Positions 25,869 to 36,484 of a stretch of 64,000 nucleotides of DNA are shown here, one piece after another (position 1 is the stretch's first letter; each line of letters starts with the position of its first letter). The stretch is taken from positions 1 through 64,000 of the forward strand of contig PHEE01000003.1 of the NCBI GenBank assembly GCA_002842855.1, given 5' to 3'. Position numbers and translations under genes: made by a program. The notes beneath the pieces were generated by a model. The model saw nothing but the letters and a program-made list of their open reading frames with translations. It was not told the DNA's origin and searched no databases. This stretch comes from Alphaproteobacteria bacterium HGW-Alphaproteobacteria-4. Its GTDB lineage: Bacteria; Pseudomonadota; Alphaproteobacteria; Rhodobacterales; Rhodobacteraceae.

Positions 25869-26909
25869 ATGTCGTTCTTCGCCAAGCTCAAATCCCGCCT
25901 CACCCGCAGCTCGGAAAAACTCGACGCAGGGCTGGCCGAGATTATCACCGCAAGCCCCGCACAAGAGTCTGCGCCCGAGTCTGCGCCCGGATCGGCGCCC
26001 GAACCCGACCGCGAACCTGCGGCGAAGCCGGGCCTGCTGGGGCGCATGCTGGGCCGTGGTGACCCGGCGGCACCGCGCCGGGTACTTGACGATGCCATGC
26101 TCGAAAGCCTCGAAGAGCTGCTGATCGCGGCGGATATGGGGGTTGCCACGGCCGCGCGCGTCACCGCCAACCTTGCCGAAGGGCGGCTGGGCAAGCGGCT
26201 GTCGGTGCCCGAGATCAAGGCAGCACTCGCCGCCGAAATCGCCCGCATCCTCGAACCGGTCGCGCGCCCGCTGCCGCTCGTCGCGGCGCGCCCGCAGGTG
26301 GTGCTGGTGGTGGGCGTCAACGGCTCGGGCAAGACCACAACGATCGGCAAACTTGCCGCGCAACTGCGCGCGGCGGGCAAATCGGTGGTGATTGCGGCGG
26401 GCGATACCTTCCGCGCCGCTGCGGTCGAGCAACTTCAGGTCTGGGGCAGCCGCGCCGGGGTGCCGGTGCTGACCGCGCCCGAAGGCTCGGACCCCGCCAG
26501 CCTTGCGTTTGACGCGATGACCAAGGCACAGGCCGATGGTGCCGACATCTTGCTGATCGACACCGCCGGCCGATTGCAAAATCGCGCCGACCTGATGGAG
26601 GAACTGGCCAAGATCGTGCGGGTGATCCGCAAGAAAGACCCCGGCGCGCCGCACAATACGCTTTTGGTGCTCGACGCCACCACCGGGCAGAACGCGCTTA
26701 ACCAGGTTGAGATTTTTCGCAAGATCTCGGATGTCAGCGGCCTTGTGATGACCAAACTCGATGGCACCGCCAAGGGCGGCGTGCTGGTGGCGCTTGCCGA
26801 CCGTTTCGGCCTGCCGATCCACGCGATCGGCGTCGGCGAACAGATCGACGACCTCGCCCCGTTCGACCCCACGGAGTTCGCCCGCGCGCTGGTGGGTGCC
26901 GAGGCGTGA
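25869..26909 (+). CDS. ftsY: Signal recognition particle receptor FtsY
   Basis: 346 aa. GTPase that receives ribosome-SRP complexes at the membrane. A short acidic A region (about 1-60) precedes the NG domain. The GTP site is G149-V-N-G-S-G-K-T-T, with D-T-F-R-A-A-A-V-E-Q, D-T-A-G-R-L-Q-N and T-K-L-D-G-T-A-K-G-G following. The C-terminal G-V-G-E-Q-I-D-D-L-A-P-F is the FtsY hallmark. Followed by hairpin repeat copy 2. Confidence 0.97.
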   Translation: MSFFAKLKSRLTRSSEKLDAGLAEIITASPAQESAPESAPGSAPEPDREPAAKPGLLGRMLGRGDPAAPRRVLDDAMLESLEELLIAADMGVATAARVTANLAEGRLGKRLSVPEIKAALAAEIARILEPVARPLPLVAARPQVVLVVGVNGSGKTTTIGKLAAQLRAAGKSVVIAAGDTFRAAAVEQLQVWGSRAGVPVLTAPEGSDPASLAFDAMTKAQADGADILLIDTAGRLQNRADLMEELAKIVRVIRKKDPGAPHNTLLVLDATTGQNALNQVEIFRKISDVSGLVMTKLDGTAKGGVLVALADRFGLPIHAIGVGEQIDDLAPFDPTEFARALVGAEA

Positions 26910-26916
26910 CTCCGCG

Positions 26917-26974
26917 CGTCTTCTTCAATGCACAAATACCCTCGGGGGGTGTGGGGGGCAGACGGCCCCCCACG
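26917..26974 (+). repeat. Dispersed hairpin repeat, copy 2 (ftsY-EamA gene)
   Basis: CGTCTTCTTCAATGCACAAA, then a G-rich run and a strong stem (GTGGGGGGC...GGCCCCCCAC, 26951-26973). The leader is nearly the same as that of copy 1; the stem differs but pairs, the pattern expected if structure rather than sequence is kept. Confidence 0.7.
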
Positions 26975-26997
26975 CTTGCCCGCGGCAGGCGTGAACC

Positions 26998-27897
26998 GTG
27001 AGCAGCTGGCTGATCGGCCTCGAGGGCAGCGCTGCGGGCCACCAGCTGGCGCTCGCGCTGGCGCTGCTTGCCGCGCTGTTGCACGCCGTCTTTGGCGCGC
27101 TGCAAAAAGGCCGCCACGACCCCTGGCTGAGCCGCGCCGCAATCGACATGAGCTACGGGCTGATCGCCGCCCCCTTCGCGCTCTTCGTGGTGCCCTGGCC
27201 CGAGCCGCACATGTGGCCGATCTTCGCCGGCGCCTTTCTCATCCACGCGGGCTACAAGCTGGCGCAGGCGATGACCTATCAGCGCGGCGCCTATACGGTT
27301 GTCTATCCGGTGGTGCGTGGCACCGGGCCGCTCTTTGCGGTGCTCGGCGCCGGGCTGATCTTTGGCGAACATTTCAACGCTGGCCAATGGGCGGGGCTGG
27401 CGGTGCTGCTTTCGGGCATCTTCGGGCTGGCGCTTTACAACCTGCGCACCCTCACGCTGGCGCGCGAAACATTGGCCGCCGCCTTGGGTTTTGCGGTGCT
27501 GACCGGCGCTTTCGTGGCGCTTTACACCACCTATGATGCTTACGGCATCCGCGCCACCGCCGACCCTTTCACCTTTCTGGCGTGGTTCTTCTTCATCGAC
27601 GGCTGGTTCATGCCGGTGTTGATGTTTCGCCGCTGGCGGCGGCTGGCGCTGGCCGAGGTGCTGCCGCTGGCAAAGCGCGGCGTGATCGGCGCCTTCGTCG
27701 CCTTTTTCTCGTTCGGCGCAATCATGCTGGCGACACGGCTCGACAAGGTCGGCGAGGCTGCGGTATTGCGCGAAACCTCGACGGTCTTTGCAGCGTTGAT
27801 CGGCTGGCTTATCTTGGGCGAACGCACGGGGCCGCGCCGCGTTGCGCTGATGGCGCTGATCGCGGCGGGCGCGGTAATCGTGGAAATGGCAGGATAG
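26998..27897 (+). CDS. EamA-family (DMT) membrane transporter
   Basis: 299 aa, ten predicted membrane helices in two EamA halves (for example G-A-Y-T-V-V-Y-P-V-V-R-G-T-G-P-L in the first and E-T-S-T-V-F-A-A-L-I-G-W-L-I-L-G-E in the second). The start is a GTG at 26998. Drug/metabolite family exporters carry amino acids or other small metabolites; no substrate can be read here. It lies 5 bases before yciB. Confidence 0.85.
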   Translation: MSSWLIGLEGSAAGHQLALALALLAALLHAVFGALQKGRHDPWLSRAAIDMSYGLIAAPFALFVVPWPEPHMWPIFAGAFLIHAGYKLAQAMTYQRGAYTVVYPVVRGTGPLFAVLGAGLIFGEHFNAGQWAGLAVLLSGIFGLALYNLRTLTLARETLAAALGFAVLTGAFVALYTTYDAYGIRATADPFTFLAWFFFIDGWFMPVLMFRRWRRLALAEVLPLAKRGVIGAFVAFFSFGAIMLATRLDKVGEAAVLRETSTVFAALIGWLILGERTGPRRVALMALIAAGAVIVEMAG

Positions 27898-27902
27898 AGA
27901 CA

Positions 27903-28502
27903 ATGGCAGGCAGAAAGATCAACCCTTGGATGAAGTTCGGGCTGGAGTTCGGCCCGCTTCTGGCCTTCTTCATCGCGTTTGGCCGGTTGAAGGCGCACAC
28001 GTTCACCTTTGCGGGCACCGAATATTCCGGCTTCATCCTTGCCACCGCAATTTTCGTGCCGCTGATGGTGCTTTCGACCGGTATTCTCTGGCGCCTTACG
28101 GGGCGGCTTTCGCCGATGCAGGTGGCAACGCTGGTGCTGGTCATCGTGTTCGGCGGGCTGACGATCTGGCTTAACGATCCGCGCTTTCTGAAGATGAAGG
28201 TGACGATCATCTACCTTCTGTTCGCCGGCATCCTGACCCTTGGCATGGTGCTTGGCAAAAGCTGGCTAGCGTTGGTGATGGATGAGGTGCTGCCACTGAT
28301 GCCCGAGGGTTGGCGGATATTGACCTGGCGGCTGATCGCCTTCTTCCTGGGGCTTGCCGTGGCCAATGAGGTGATCTGGCGCACGATGTCGGATCAGGCA
28401 TGGGTCAATTTCAAGACCTTCGGCCTGTCGGCACTGGTGTTTGGCTTCTTCATGGCGCAGGGGCGGCTGTTCGCGCGCTATGCGCTGCCCAAGCAGGAAT
28501 AG
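27903..28502 (+). CDS. yciB: Inner membrane septation protein (YciB/IspZ)
   Basis: 199 aa with five to six membrane helices. The start K-F-G-L-E-F-G-P-L-L-A-F-F and the W-L-N-D-P-R-F-L-K-M-K-V-T-I-I-Y and W-x-x-F-K-x-F-G segments are diagnostic of the family, which is tied to envelope integrity and septation. It follows the EamA gene closely and probably shares its transcript; the rpsF leader starts behind it. Confidence 0.92.
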   Translation: MAGRKINPWMKFGLEFGPLLAFFIAFGRLKAHTFTFAGTEYSGFILATAIFVPLMVLSTGILWRLTGRLSPMQVATLVLVIVFGGLTIWLNDPRFLKMKVTIIYLLFAGILTLGMVLGKSWLALVMDEVLPLMPEGWRILTWRLIAFFLGLAVANEVIWRTMSDQAWVNFKTFGLSALVFGFFMAQGRLFARYALPKQE

Positions 28503-28586
28503 CCGCCATTTCGCTTGCGCCCAGTCCGGCCAGCCTCTATGAAGCCGCATCTTCCGCATTCACGTAATTGGCGCAGCCTCTCGTGG

Positions 28587-28610
28587 CGGACCCGCGGAAG
28601 GTCTGGTCCG
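28587..28610 (+). promoter_or_regulatory. Candidate S6:S18 autoregulatory leader stem-loop upstream of rpsF
   Basis: CGGACC pairs with GGTCCG around a 12-base loop (CGCGGAAGGTCT), 35 bases before the rpsF start. Many bacteria carry an S6:S18-binding structure in the rpsF leader. The position fits, but I could not confirm the conserved loop bases, so this is only a candidate. Confidence 0.35.
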
Positions 28611-28644
28611 TCTGTGAAGCCGCCTGAAACGAAAAGGAGCATGC

Positions 28645-29082
28645 ATGCCGCTTTACGAGCATGTGCTGATCGCGCGTCAGGACCTTTCCAACGCGCAGGC
28701 CGAAGGCCTGATCGAACATTTCTCCACAGTCATCGCGGATAACGGCGGCAAGATCGTCGAACACGAATACTGGGGCGTCAAGACGATGGCCTACAAGATC
28801 AACAAGAACCGCAAGGGCCACTACGCCTTTCTGAAATCGGATGCCCCCGCGGCTGCCGTGCAGGAAATGGAACGTCTGGCCCGTCTGCACGACGATGTCA
28901 TGCGGGTGCTGACCATCAAGGTTGATGCCCACGAAGACGGCCCGTCGGTGCAGATGCAAAAGCGTGACGAAGGCCGCGAACGTGGCGACCGCCCCGACCG
29001 TGGCGACCGTGACCGTGGTGATCGCGGCGATCGTGGTGGCGACCGTGGCGGCGAACGCCGCGGCGGCTTCGACCGTCGTTGA
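28645..29082 (+). CDS. rpsF: 30S ribosomal protein S6
   Basis: 145 aa. Start at 28645 follows AAAAGGAGC. The core (about 1-105) has the S6 pattern Y-E-H-V-L-I-A-R-Q-D, Y-W-G-V-K-T-M-A-Y-K-I-N-K-N-R-K-G-H-Y and V-M-R-V-L-T-I-K-V-D. S6 binds the 30S platform as a dimer with S18. The C-terminus (from about 110) is a run of Arg-Gly-Asp-rich repeats, longer than in E. coli but common in this bacterial group. First gene of rpsF-rpsR-rplI. Confidence 0.97.
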   Translation: MPLYEHVLIARQDLSNAQAEGLIEHFSTVIADNGGKIVEHEYWGVKTMAYKINKNRKGHYAFLKSDAPAAAVQEMERLARLHDDVMRVLTIKVDAHEDGPSVQMQKRDEGRERGDRPDRGDRDRGDRGDRGGDRGGERRGGFDRR

Positions 29083-29108
29083 GCTTGCAGCAGGAAAGGA
29101 CATAGAAC

Positions 29109-29336
29109 ATGGCGAACAAACCGTTTTTCCGCCGCCGCAAGGTCTGCCCGTTCTCGGGCGACAACGCGCCGAAGATCGACTACAAGGACGTGCGTCTGCT
29201 GCAGCGCTACATATCCGAGCGCGGCAAGATCGTTCCTGCCCGCATCACCGCCGTTTCGGCGATCAAGCAGCGTGAGCTGGCCCGCGCAATCAAACGCGCG
29301 CGCTTTCTTGCCCTGCTGCCCTATGCCGTGAATTAA
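29109..29336 (+). CDS. rpsR: 30S ribosomal protein S18
   Basis: 75 aa, full length. [15 protein letters not shown] and the basic end [12 protein letters not shown] identify S18, which binds S6 on the platform of the 30S subunit. It follows rpsF by 26 bases with GGAAAGGA as ribosome binding site. Confidence 0.98.
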   Translation: MANKPFFRRRKVCPFSGDNAPKIDYKDVRLLQRYISERGKIVPARITAVSAIKQRELARAIKRARFLALLPYAVN

Positions 29337-29347
29337 GGAGCAAGCAG

Positions 29348-29926
29348 ATGCAAGTGATCCTTTTGGAACGCGTGGCCAAGCTTGGCCAGATGGGCGAAGT
29401 GGTCAAGGTCAAGGACGGCTACGCGCGTAACTTCCTGTTGCCGCAGGGCAAGGCGCTGCGCGCCTCGGACGCCAACATCAAGAGCTTCGAGACCCGCAAG
29501 GCACAGCTTGAAGCGCGCAACCTTGAAACCCGCAAAGAGGCTGAAGCCGCTGGCGAAAAGCTCGCCGGGCAGAAGTTCATCGTGATCCGTTCGGCTTCAG
29601 ACGCCGGCGCGCTTTACGGTTCGGTCTCGCCGCGCGATGTCGCCGACGTTGCCACCGCGGCAGGCTTCAGCGTTGATCGCAAGCAGGTGATCATCGACAC
29701 CCCGATCAAGGAACTCGGGTTGCACGACATTTCGGTGGTGCTGCACCCCGAAGTTTCGGTGACGATCACGATGAACGTCGCGCGTTCGCCCGAAGAGGCC
29801 GAACTGCAAGCGGCAGGCAAGTCGATTCAGGAGCTGGCCGCCGAGGCCGACGCTGCGGCCGATTTCGAGATCGCGGAACTGTTCAACGACATCGGCGCCG
29901 CCAACGAAGACGGCGAAGACCTCTGA
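29348..29926 (+). CDS. rplI: 50S ribosomal protein L9
   Basis: 192 aa. The N-domain begins M-Q-V-I-L-L-E-R-V and has [12 protein letters not shown]; a long helix links to the C-domain, which ends in an acidic extension (from about 155) longer than the 149 aa E. coli protein. It binds 23S rRNA near the L1 stalk. Third gene of the operon, closed by an intrinsic terminator. Confidence 0.97.
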   Translation: MQVILLERVAKLGQMGEVVKVKDGYARNFLLPQGKALRASDANIKSFETRKAQLEARNLETRKEAEAAGEKLAGQKFIVIRSASDAGALYGSVSPRDVADVATAAGFSVDRKQVIIDTPIKELGLHDISVVLHPEVSVTITMNVARSPEEAELQAAGKSIQELAAEADAAADFEIAELFNDIGAANEDGEDL

Positions 29927-29950
29927 TCTGCGGCCTTCGGGCCCAGGTGG

Positions 29951-29982
29951 AACCGCGTCCGGGCAACCGGGCGCGGTTTTTT
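29951..29982 (+). terminator. Intrinsic terminator after rplI
   Basis: AACCGCG pairs with CGCGGTT, with further pairing inside, followed directly by TTTTTT. It lies 25 bases after the rplI stop and ends the rpsF-rpsR-rplI operon. Confidence 0.9.
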
Positions 29983-30067
29983 CGTGACGCATTGACGCAG
30001 GTCATCGCGGCCCCCGGCCGCGGGCATTACATATGTTTCGTGGCGGCTTCTTCGAAAGGAGATCGTG

Positions 30068-30574
30068 ATGAACGTGAACGTGATTCCGCGCCTCGATACC
30101 AGTATCAACACCACCGGGTGCTGCGCCAAATTCGTGCCTGAGGGCTGGGATGGCGCCGAGGTGCATTTCCGCGACAAGCCCTTTGTGCGCGCCTTGACGC
30201 GCAGTGTGATGCACATCCCGCTGAACATGGACAAGGTATTCACCCGCGTTCTGAGCAAGCTTGAGGGCGGCGCGGCGATGGCGCCAGACGGCTTTGTGGT
30301 GCTGAGCCGCGATCTTTCGCCCTGGAGCGGCGAACACCTGTTTTCCATCAGCACGCCGGTGCAGGGTGAAGAGGTGACCACGCTGACCGGTGACTTTGTG
30401 ACCAAGGTGTTCGAAGGCCCGTATTCCGAAGCGCGCAAGTGGCATGATGCGCTGCGCGCGATCTCGGCGGCACATGGCAAGCCCGAAGGGCGGGCGTATT
30501 TCTACTACACCACCTGCCCCAAATGCGCCAAGGCCTATGGCGCGAACTTCGTGGTGGGATTTGCCGAGGTGTAG
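30068..30574 (+). CDS. Conserved protein of unknown function with C-terminal CxxC
   Basis: 168 aa, no signal peptide. The ATG at 30068 follows GAAAGGAG. The sequence is evenly conserved in style, with V-F-E-G-P-Y-S-E-A-R-K-W-H-D-A-L resembling the G-P-Y motif of GyrI-like effector-binding folds, and it ends in T-T-C-P-K-C-A-K-A-Y-G, a possible metal or redox Cys pair. I cannot assign a reaction. Single gene, ending at a hairpin shared with clpX. Confidence 0.7.
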   Translation: MNVNVIPRLDTSINTTGCCAKFVPEGWDGAEVHFRDKPFVRALTRSVMHIPLNMDKVFTRVLSKLEGGAAMAPDGFVVLSRDLSPWSGEHLFSISTPVQGEEVTTLTGDFVTKVFEGPYSEARKWHDALRAISAAHGKPEGRAYFYYTTCPKCAKAYGANFVVGFAEV

Positions 30575-30625
30575 CAAAGCGCGGCGCGGGGGCGAGGCTG
30601 CATCGCGGCGCCGCGCCAAACGAAC

Positions 30626-30646
30626 GGGGCGCCGAAACGGCGCCCC
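30626..30646. terminator. Bidirectional hairpin between converging genes
   Basis: GGGGCGCCG, loop AAA, CGGCGCCCC: a perfect 9-bp stem between the stop of the preceding plus-strand gene and the stop of clpX. No long T-run on either side, but the position is typical of a shared terminator. Confidence 0.65.
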
Positions 30647-30681
30647 ACGCAGTGCAGGTTCAGGCCCTTGCGACCTTGGCG

Positions 30682-31944
<1,263 letters not shown>

Positions 31945-32087
31945 AGTTTCCCTCTGCGGCTTGGCCGGGGTTCGCGCACCCGGGGCCATTCATGGGCTGC
32001 CCTTTCAGATCAGACTAGGCCAGCCCCCAATTCATCACAACGCCAAAATGCCCCCGATTGCGTCAAACTGCCGCGAGGCCGGCGGCA

Positions 32088-32720
32088 TCATTTCTCGGGC
32101 GTTTCGGCCTTGCCACGGCTTTCGAGGATCTCGTCGATCAGCCCCCAGTCCTTGGCATCTTCGGCCGACATGAAGTTGTCACGCTCCAGCGCAGCCACCA
32201 CTTTTCCCAGCGGCTGACCGGTGTGTTTCACATAGATCGCGTTCAGCCGGTCTTTCAGCTTCTGCGTTTCCTGGGCGTGAATCATGATGTCGGTGGCCTG
32301 ACCCTGATAGCCGCCCGAGGGCTGGTGCACCATCACGCGGCTGTTGGGCAAGCTGAACCGCATGCCCTTTTCGCCCGCTGTCAGCAGCAGGCTGCCCATG
32401 CTGGCAGCCTGGCCAATGACCAGCGTCGAGACCTTGGGCTTGATGTATTGCATGGTGTCGTAGATCGACAGGCCCGAGGTTACAACGCCGCCGGGGCTGT
32501 TGATATACATCGAGATTTCCTTCGAGGGGTTTTCCGCCTCAAGGAACAGAAGCTGTGCGCAGATCAGGGTGGACATGCCGTCATGCACCGGACCGGCCAG
32601 AAAGATGATCCGTTCCTTCAACAGCCGCGAGTAGATGTCATAGGCACGCTCGCCGCGCGAGGTCTGCTCGACCACCATCGGCACAAGCGTGTTCATGTAG
32701 GTGTCGATCGGGTCTCTCAT
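32088..32720 (-). CDS. clpP: ATP-dependent Clp protease proteolytic subunit
   Basis: 210 aa. Serine peptidase ring that partners ClpX/ClpA. S107 in G-Q-A-A-S-M-G and H132 in M-V-H-Q-P-S-G-G are catalytic, with the Asp later in the chain. Of two in-frame ATGs, 32720 is chosen because AAGGGAAGG lies just before it; 32750 would add ten residues. Confidence 0.97.
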   Translation of the reverse strand: MRDPIDTYMNTLVPMVVEQTSRGERAYDIYSRLLKERIIFLAGPVHDGMSTLICAQLLFLEAENPSKEISMYINSPGGVVTSGLSIYDTMQYIKPKVSTLVIGQAASMGSLLLTAGEKGMRFSLPNSRVMVHQPSGGYQGQATDIMIHAQETQKLKDRLNAIYVKHTGQPLGKVVAALERDNFMSAEDAKDWGLIDEILESRGKAETPEK

Positions 32721-32919
32721 CGCGCCTGCCTTCCCTTGATGCGGGCTCATTAGCCCGTGATCCTTGCCGGAGTCTTAGTGTCGCGGGCCGGGCGCTGCAA
32801 GGGCGCGCGGTCAGCAGCGGCGGCGCTTGCCCCGGCTGCGGTTAATCGCGCGGCAAGGGTTGCGGGCTAATGTGGCGGGCGAACGCCGATATTCACGCAT
32901 TCTGTCGAAAGGTTCTGCC

Positions 32920-33486
32920 ATGAAAAACACAGCGTTGGCCCTGATTCTGACCTGCACCGCCACCGCCGCGGGTGCGATCGATATTCCCGTGGCGGCCCGC
33001 GAATATGTCGAGGCGCGAATGCCGGTGTGGCGGGCAGACCCGATGCTGATTGCCGCGGTGCAGGCGCAAAATGCCGCACATGCCAGCCTGACCGATGCCG
33101 CGATTCTGGACCGTGACGCCAAATGGCGCGCCGAAGTCGGGCAATCGGACCAGCCGACGATCAAGCCCGTGCTCACCAATGACGCGGCGCAGCGGCTGCG
33201 CGCATGGGTGCACGAGGCGGGCGGCACAGTTGCCGAAATCTTCCTGATGGACAACCGCGGCCTAAATGTCGCGGTCGCCGAAGTCACCTCGGACTACTGG
33301 CAGGGCGACGAAGAAAAATTCACCGCCACCTACCCGGTCGGCGCCGACGCCGTGCACGTCAGCGAGGTTGATTTCGACGAATCTTCGCAACTTTTCGAAA
33401 TCCAGATCTCTTTCACCATCACCGACGCCACCGGCGCGCCGATCGGGGCGATGACCGTGGCGCTCAACGCCGAAGCGCTCGACTGA
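32920..33486 (+). CDS. Small periplasmic sensor-like protein next to a chemoreceptor
   Basis: 188 aa with a signal peptide (cleavage after A-A-G-A near residue 19). The mature part looks like a stand-alone PDC/Cache-type sensor: [23 protein letters not shown] is the core strand-loop motif of such domains. There is no membrane anchor or output domain. It ends 22 bases before the chemoreceptor gene, so it may bind a ligand and present it to that receptor; this partnership is inferred from position only. Confidence 0.75.
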   Translation: MKNTALALILTCTATAAGAIDIPVAAREYVEARMPVWRADPMLIAAVQAQNAAHASLTDAAILDRDAKWRAEVGQSDQPTIKPVLTNDAAQRLRAWVHEAGGTVAEIFLMDNRGLNVAVAEVTSDYWQGDEEKFTATYPVGADAVHVSEVDFDESSQLFEIQISFTITDATGAPIGAMTVALNAEALD

Positions 33487-33508
33487 CCGGATTCGAAAGG
33501 ATACTTCA

Positions 33509-36100
33509 ATGAAACTTCGGCATCTGCCACGGTTCGCCTGGGCGCATTTCTTCCGCTCGGTCTTTTTCAAGGCCACGCTGATCGTCGCGCTTTCGGTTGC
33601 CACCGTCACCGCCGTGATGGCTTGGGTCAGCTACCGCGACGCGCGCACCGCGGCGGTACATGAGGCACAGGAACACGCCGAGGCGGTCAGCCCGATGATC
33701 GCGCGGCAGCTTTCGGGATCGTTGCGGTTCGGCAAGCCCGATCAGGCGCGCGCAGTGCTCGATCAGGTCATTGCCGACGGCCAGGGCGAGGGGCTCGGCG
33801 CCGTGGCAATCAATGCCGAAGGCAGCCGCGTGGCGCAGAGCATCGCGGGCGGCAATGCCGACGCGCTGGAGGAGGCGGCACTTGAGGCGTTGTTTTCGGG
33901 CGGGGCCTATCGCAGCGACGACGGTTTCACCTACGCAATTCCGGTGACCGCGGGCGACGAAGGCATCATCTATGGCGCCTTGGCCACGAGTTGGACCCCC
34001 GATATCGCCATTGCCGAACTGCAGGCGGGCCTGCTGCGCGCTGCGGCAATTACCGGGTCGATCTTTCTGGCCGCGCTGATGGCGGCAGCCTTTGCGTTTT
34101 ACAGGGTCATCGCGCGCCCGATTGCACGGGTCAACGCCGCGATGACGCGGGTCGCCGCAGCCGATTACGCAGCACGGGTGCCCTACCTCAAGCGGCGCGA
34201 CGAAATCGGAGCGATCGCGGGCTCGCTCGAATCCTTCCGCGCGGCGCTCGCAGCGTCGGAGGTGGCCAACCGTGCCGCACTGATGCGCGGCGCAGCACTG
34301 GAGGCGGGCTCGACCGCGGTGTTGCTGAGCGACACCGCGAACCTGATCACCTACGCCAACGACGCGATGAAGGCGCTGCTGCGCCGACACGGGGCAGCGA
34401 TTCGAGCCGCAAACCCCGGCTTCAACCCGGAAAACCTGATCGGAATGCAGGCGGGAGCCTTGATCGGAAGCGACGCCGAAGTCGCAGCGCAGCTGGCCTC
34501 GGGGCAAAAGCTCTGCCACGAACACCGCTTTGAGTCCGGCACCGTCGCGATATCGATCAACCGCGTGTGCGATACGTCCGGCGCCGACCTTGGCTTCGTT
34601 GCCGAGTGGCGTGACGTGACCGAGGAAAAACGCTCTGCTGCGGTGGTCGCGGCGATCGATCTGTCGCAGGCACGCGCCGAGTTCAGCGTCGAGGGCAGGC
34701 TGGTCGCCGCAAATGCGCGGTTCCTGGACCTGTTCGGCGCCAATGCCGACGCGACCATCGGCCGCGACCTGCGCGACGCACTTGCGCTGCGCGACGGCGC
34801 GCGCGGCGCCCGGCTTTTTGCCGAGCTCGTCGAGGGGAAACCAATCAGCGGCGCCTTCGAGCTTGCGCGCGGCACCGATGCGCCGGTGGTTCTGCGCGGC
34901 GCGATCAGCCCGGTCCTCGATGCCGAAGGCAAGCCGCAGCAATACGTCTTGCTCGGCACCGATGTCACCGACGCCGAGGCCACACTGGCCGCGAACGAGG
35001 CGGCGCGACGGGCCGCCGAGGCCGCACAACAAGCGGTTGTGGAGGCGCTGCGCCAGGCGCTTTCGCAGCTTTCCGAGGGCGATCTGACCGCGGATATCGG
35101 CACCGCTTTCAGCGCCGACTACGAACAGCTGCGCGCCGACTTCAACCAGGCCCTGGCGAACCTGCGGCAGGCGATGCGGGGCGTGGTCGAAAACGCCGCC
35201 GCCATTCGCAGCGAGGCCGGCGAGATTTCCTCGGCGGCCGATGACCTTTCGCGCCGCACCGAACAACAGGCAGCGACGCTAGAGGAAACGGCGGCGGCGC
35301 TGAATCAGCTTACCGCCTCGGTCAAATCCGCAGCCGAAGTTGCGGCCCGCGCGAACGAAATGGTGGCAAGCGCAAAATCCAATGCCGAAACATCGGGTAC
35401 CGTTGTGCGCGAGGCGATTCACGCGATGGGCGAAATCGCTGAAAGCTCGGGCAAGATTTCGAAAATTACCTCGGTGATTGACGAAATCGCGTTCCAGACC
35501 AACCTGCTCGCGCTCAACGCCGGGGTCGAGGCGGCACGCGCCGGCGAGGCGGGCCGCGGTTTTGCGGTCGTCGCCTCGGAAGTTCGTGCGCTGGCGCAGC
35601 GTTCGTCCGAAGCGGCGCGCGAAATCGCCGGTCTGATCGCCTCGTCGTCAAGCCAGGTCAAGCGCGGGGTCGGGCTGGTCGGGCAAGCGGGCGACGCCCT
35701 CGGCGGCATCGAAACCTCGGTGGGCGAAATCTATGGCGCCGTTTCGGAAATCGCCGCCTCGGCACGTGAGCAATCGGTCGGTCTTGGTGAGATCAACACC
35801 GCCGTGAACCAGCTTGATCAGGTCACCCAACAAAACGCCGCGATGTTCGAGCAAACCACCGCCGCCAGCCATTCTCTGACCCGCGAAGCCGAAACCCTGG
35901 CTGCAACCACCGCGCAGTTCCGTATCGGGCTGGAGCATGCGGCCAACGAACCTGCCTTCCAGTCCGCGCGCCGGTCCCCGGCGGCTGGCGCACGGCCCGT
36001 GCAACCTGCGCGCGCGGCGCCCACCGCCGGAGATCAGTATGGCAGGTCACAGGCGGCGCTCGCAACTGCACCGGTGGCGACCGATTGGGAGGATTTCTGA
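33509..36100 (+). CDS. Methyl-accepting chemotaxis protein with PAS-like domains
   Basis: 863 aa. First membrane helix about 19-40, periplasmic loop to about 175, second helix about 178-202. A HAMP domain follows ([16 protein letters not shown]), then two PAS-like regions (about 265-375 and 375-490), a second HAMP-like segment ([11 protein letters not shown]) and the MCP signalling domain with the hairpin tip [22 protein letters not shown]. The C-terminus ends T-D-W-E-D-F, resembling the CheR-tethering pentapeptide N-W-E-T-F. Ribosome binding site GAAAGGA. No other che genes are in the window. Confidence 0.92.
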   Translation: MKLRHLPRFAWAHFFRSVFFKATLIVALSVATVTAVMAWVSYRDARTAAVHEAQEHAEAVSPMIARQLSGSLRFGKPDQARAVLDQVIADGQGEGLGAVAINAEGSRVAQSIAGGNADALEEAALEALFSGGAYRSDDGFTYAIPVTAGDEGIIYGALATSWTPDIAIAELQAGLLRAAAITGSIFLAALMAAAFAFYRVIARPIARVNAAMTRVAAADYAARVPYLKRRDEIGAIAGSLESFRAALAASEVANRAALMRGAALEAGSTAVLLSDTANLITYANDAMKALLRRHGAAIRAANPGFNPENLIGMQAGALIGSDAEVAAQLASGQKLCHEHRFESGTVAISINRVCDTSGADLGFVAEWRDVTEEKRSAAVVAAIDLSQARAEFSVEGRLVAANARFLDLFGANADATIGRDLRDALALRDGARGARLFAELVEGKPISGAFELARGTDAPVVLRGAISPVLDAEGKPQQYVLLGTDVTDAEATLAANEAARRAAEAAQQAVVEALRQALSQLSEGDLTADIGTAFSADYEQLRADFNQALANLRQAMRGVVENAAAIRSEAGEISSAADDLSRRTEQQAATLEETAAALNQLTASVKSAAEVAARANEMVASAKSNAETSGTVVREAIHAMGEIAESSGKISKITSVIDEIAFQTNLLALNAGVEAARAGEAGRGFAVVASEVRALAQRSSEAAREIAGLIASSSSQVKRGVGLVGQAGDALGGIETSVGEIYGAVSEIAASAREQSVGLGEINTAVNQLDQVTQQNAAMFEQTTAASHSLTREAETLAATTAQFRIGLEHAANEPAFQSARRSPAAGARPVQPARAAPTAGDQYGRSQAALATAPVATDWEDF

Positions 36101-36484
36101 ATCTGCGAAAAGCACCAGGCAGAGGGGCTGCTTTGGTGCCCTAGCAACCAAAAGACGTGTTGCTGCGGCAGCGGCGTAGCGGCTGGCACCGGCACACCTG
36201 ATCGCAACGGTGCAGCGGCGGGCAACGGCGCGGTGGCTGGCATCTGTGCAGCGGGATGGCAACGGCGCGGCGGTGTGCAACGGCGCGGCGGCTGACGACG
36301 GTGCAGCGGTGGGCAACGGTGCAGCGGGATGGCAACGGCGCAGCGGGATGGCGAGGGTGCAGCGGGCAGCGCGGGGCCGCAGCACCGGCGCCCCCGGGCA
36401 CAACCACTCAGCAGCGGCCAAAGCGCCAGGAACAGGGCGCCGCAGCGATGAACCCGGGGGGGCCTTCGGCCAGCGCCGGAGCCA
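36101..36484. other. Intergenic region with GC-rich imperfect repeats
   Basis: Between the chemoreceptor stop and the end of puuD (converging) there is no credible gene. Open frames on both strands are made of repeats only. The repeats themselves are listed separately. A hairpin terminator was not obvious. Confidence 0.5.
36195..36365. repeat. Imperfect tandem repeats, unit about 15-18 bp
   Basis: The stretch is built of variants of GGCAACGGYGCRGCGG, with spacer words such as GATGGC, TGTGCAA and CTGACGACG between them, roughly ten units. It gives simple-sequence open frames in several frames, which should not be taken as genes. Possibly a variable-number repeat between two converging genes. 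Confidence 0.65.

Noticed and set aside
33506..35266. 586-codon minus-strand frame opposite the chemoreceptor
   Set aside because: Arg/Gly/Ala-rich shadow with no motif or ribosome binding site; the plus-strand receptor is unmistakable.
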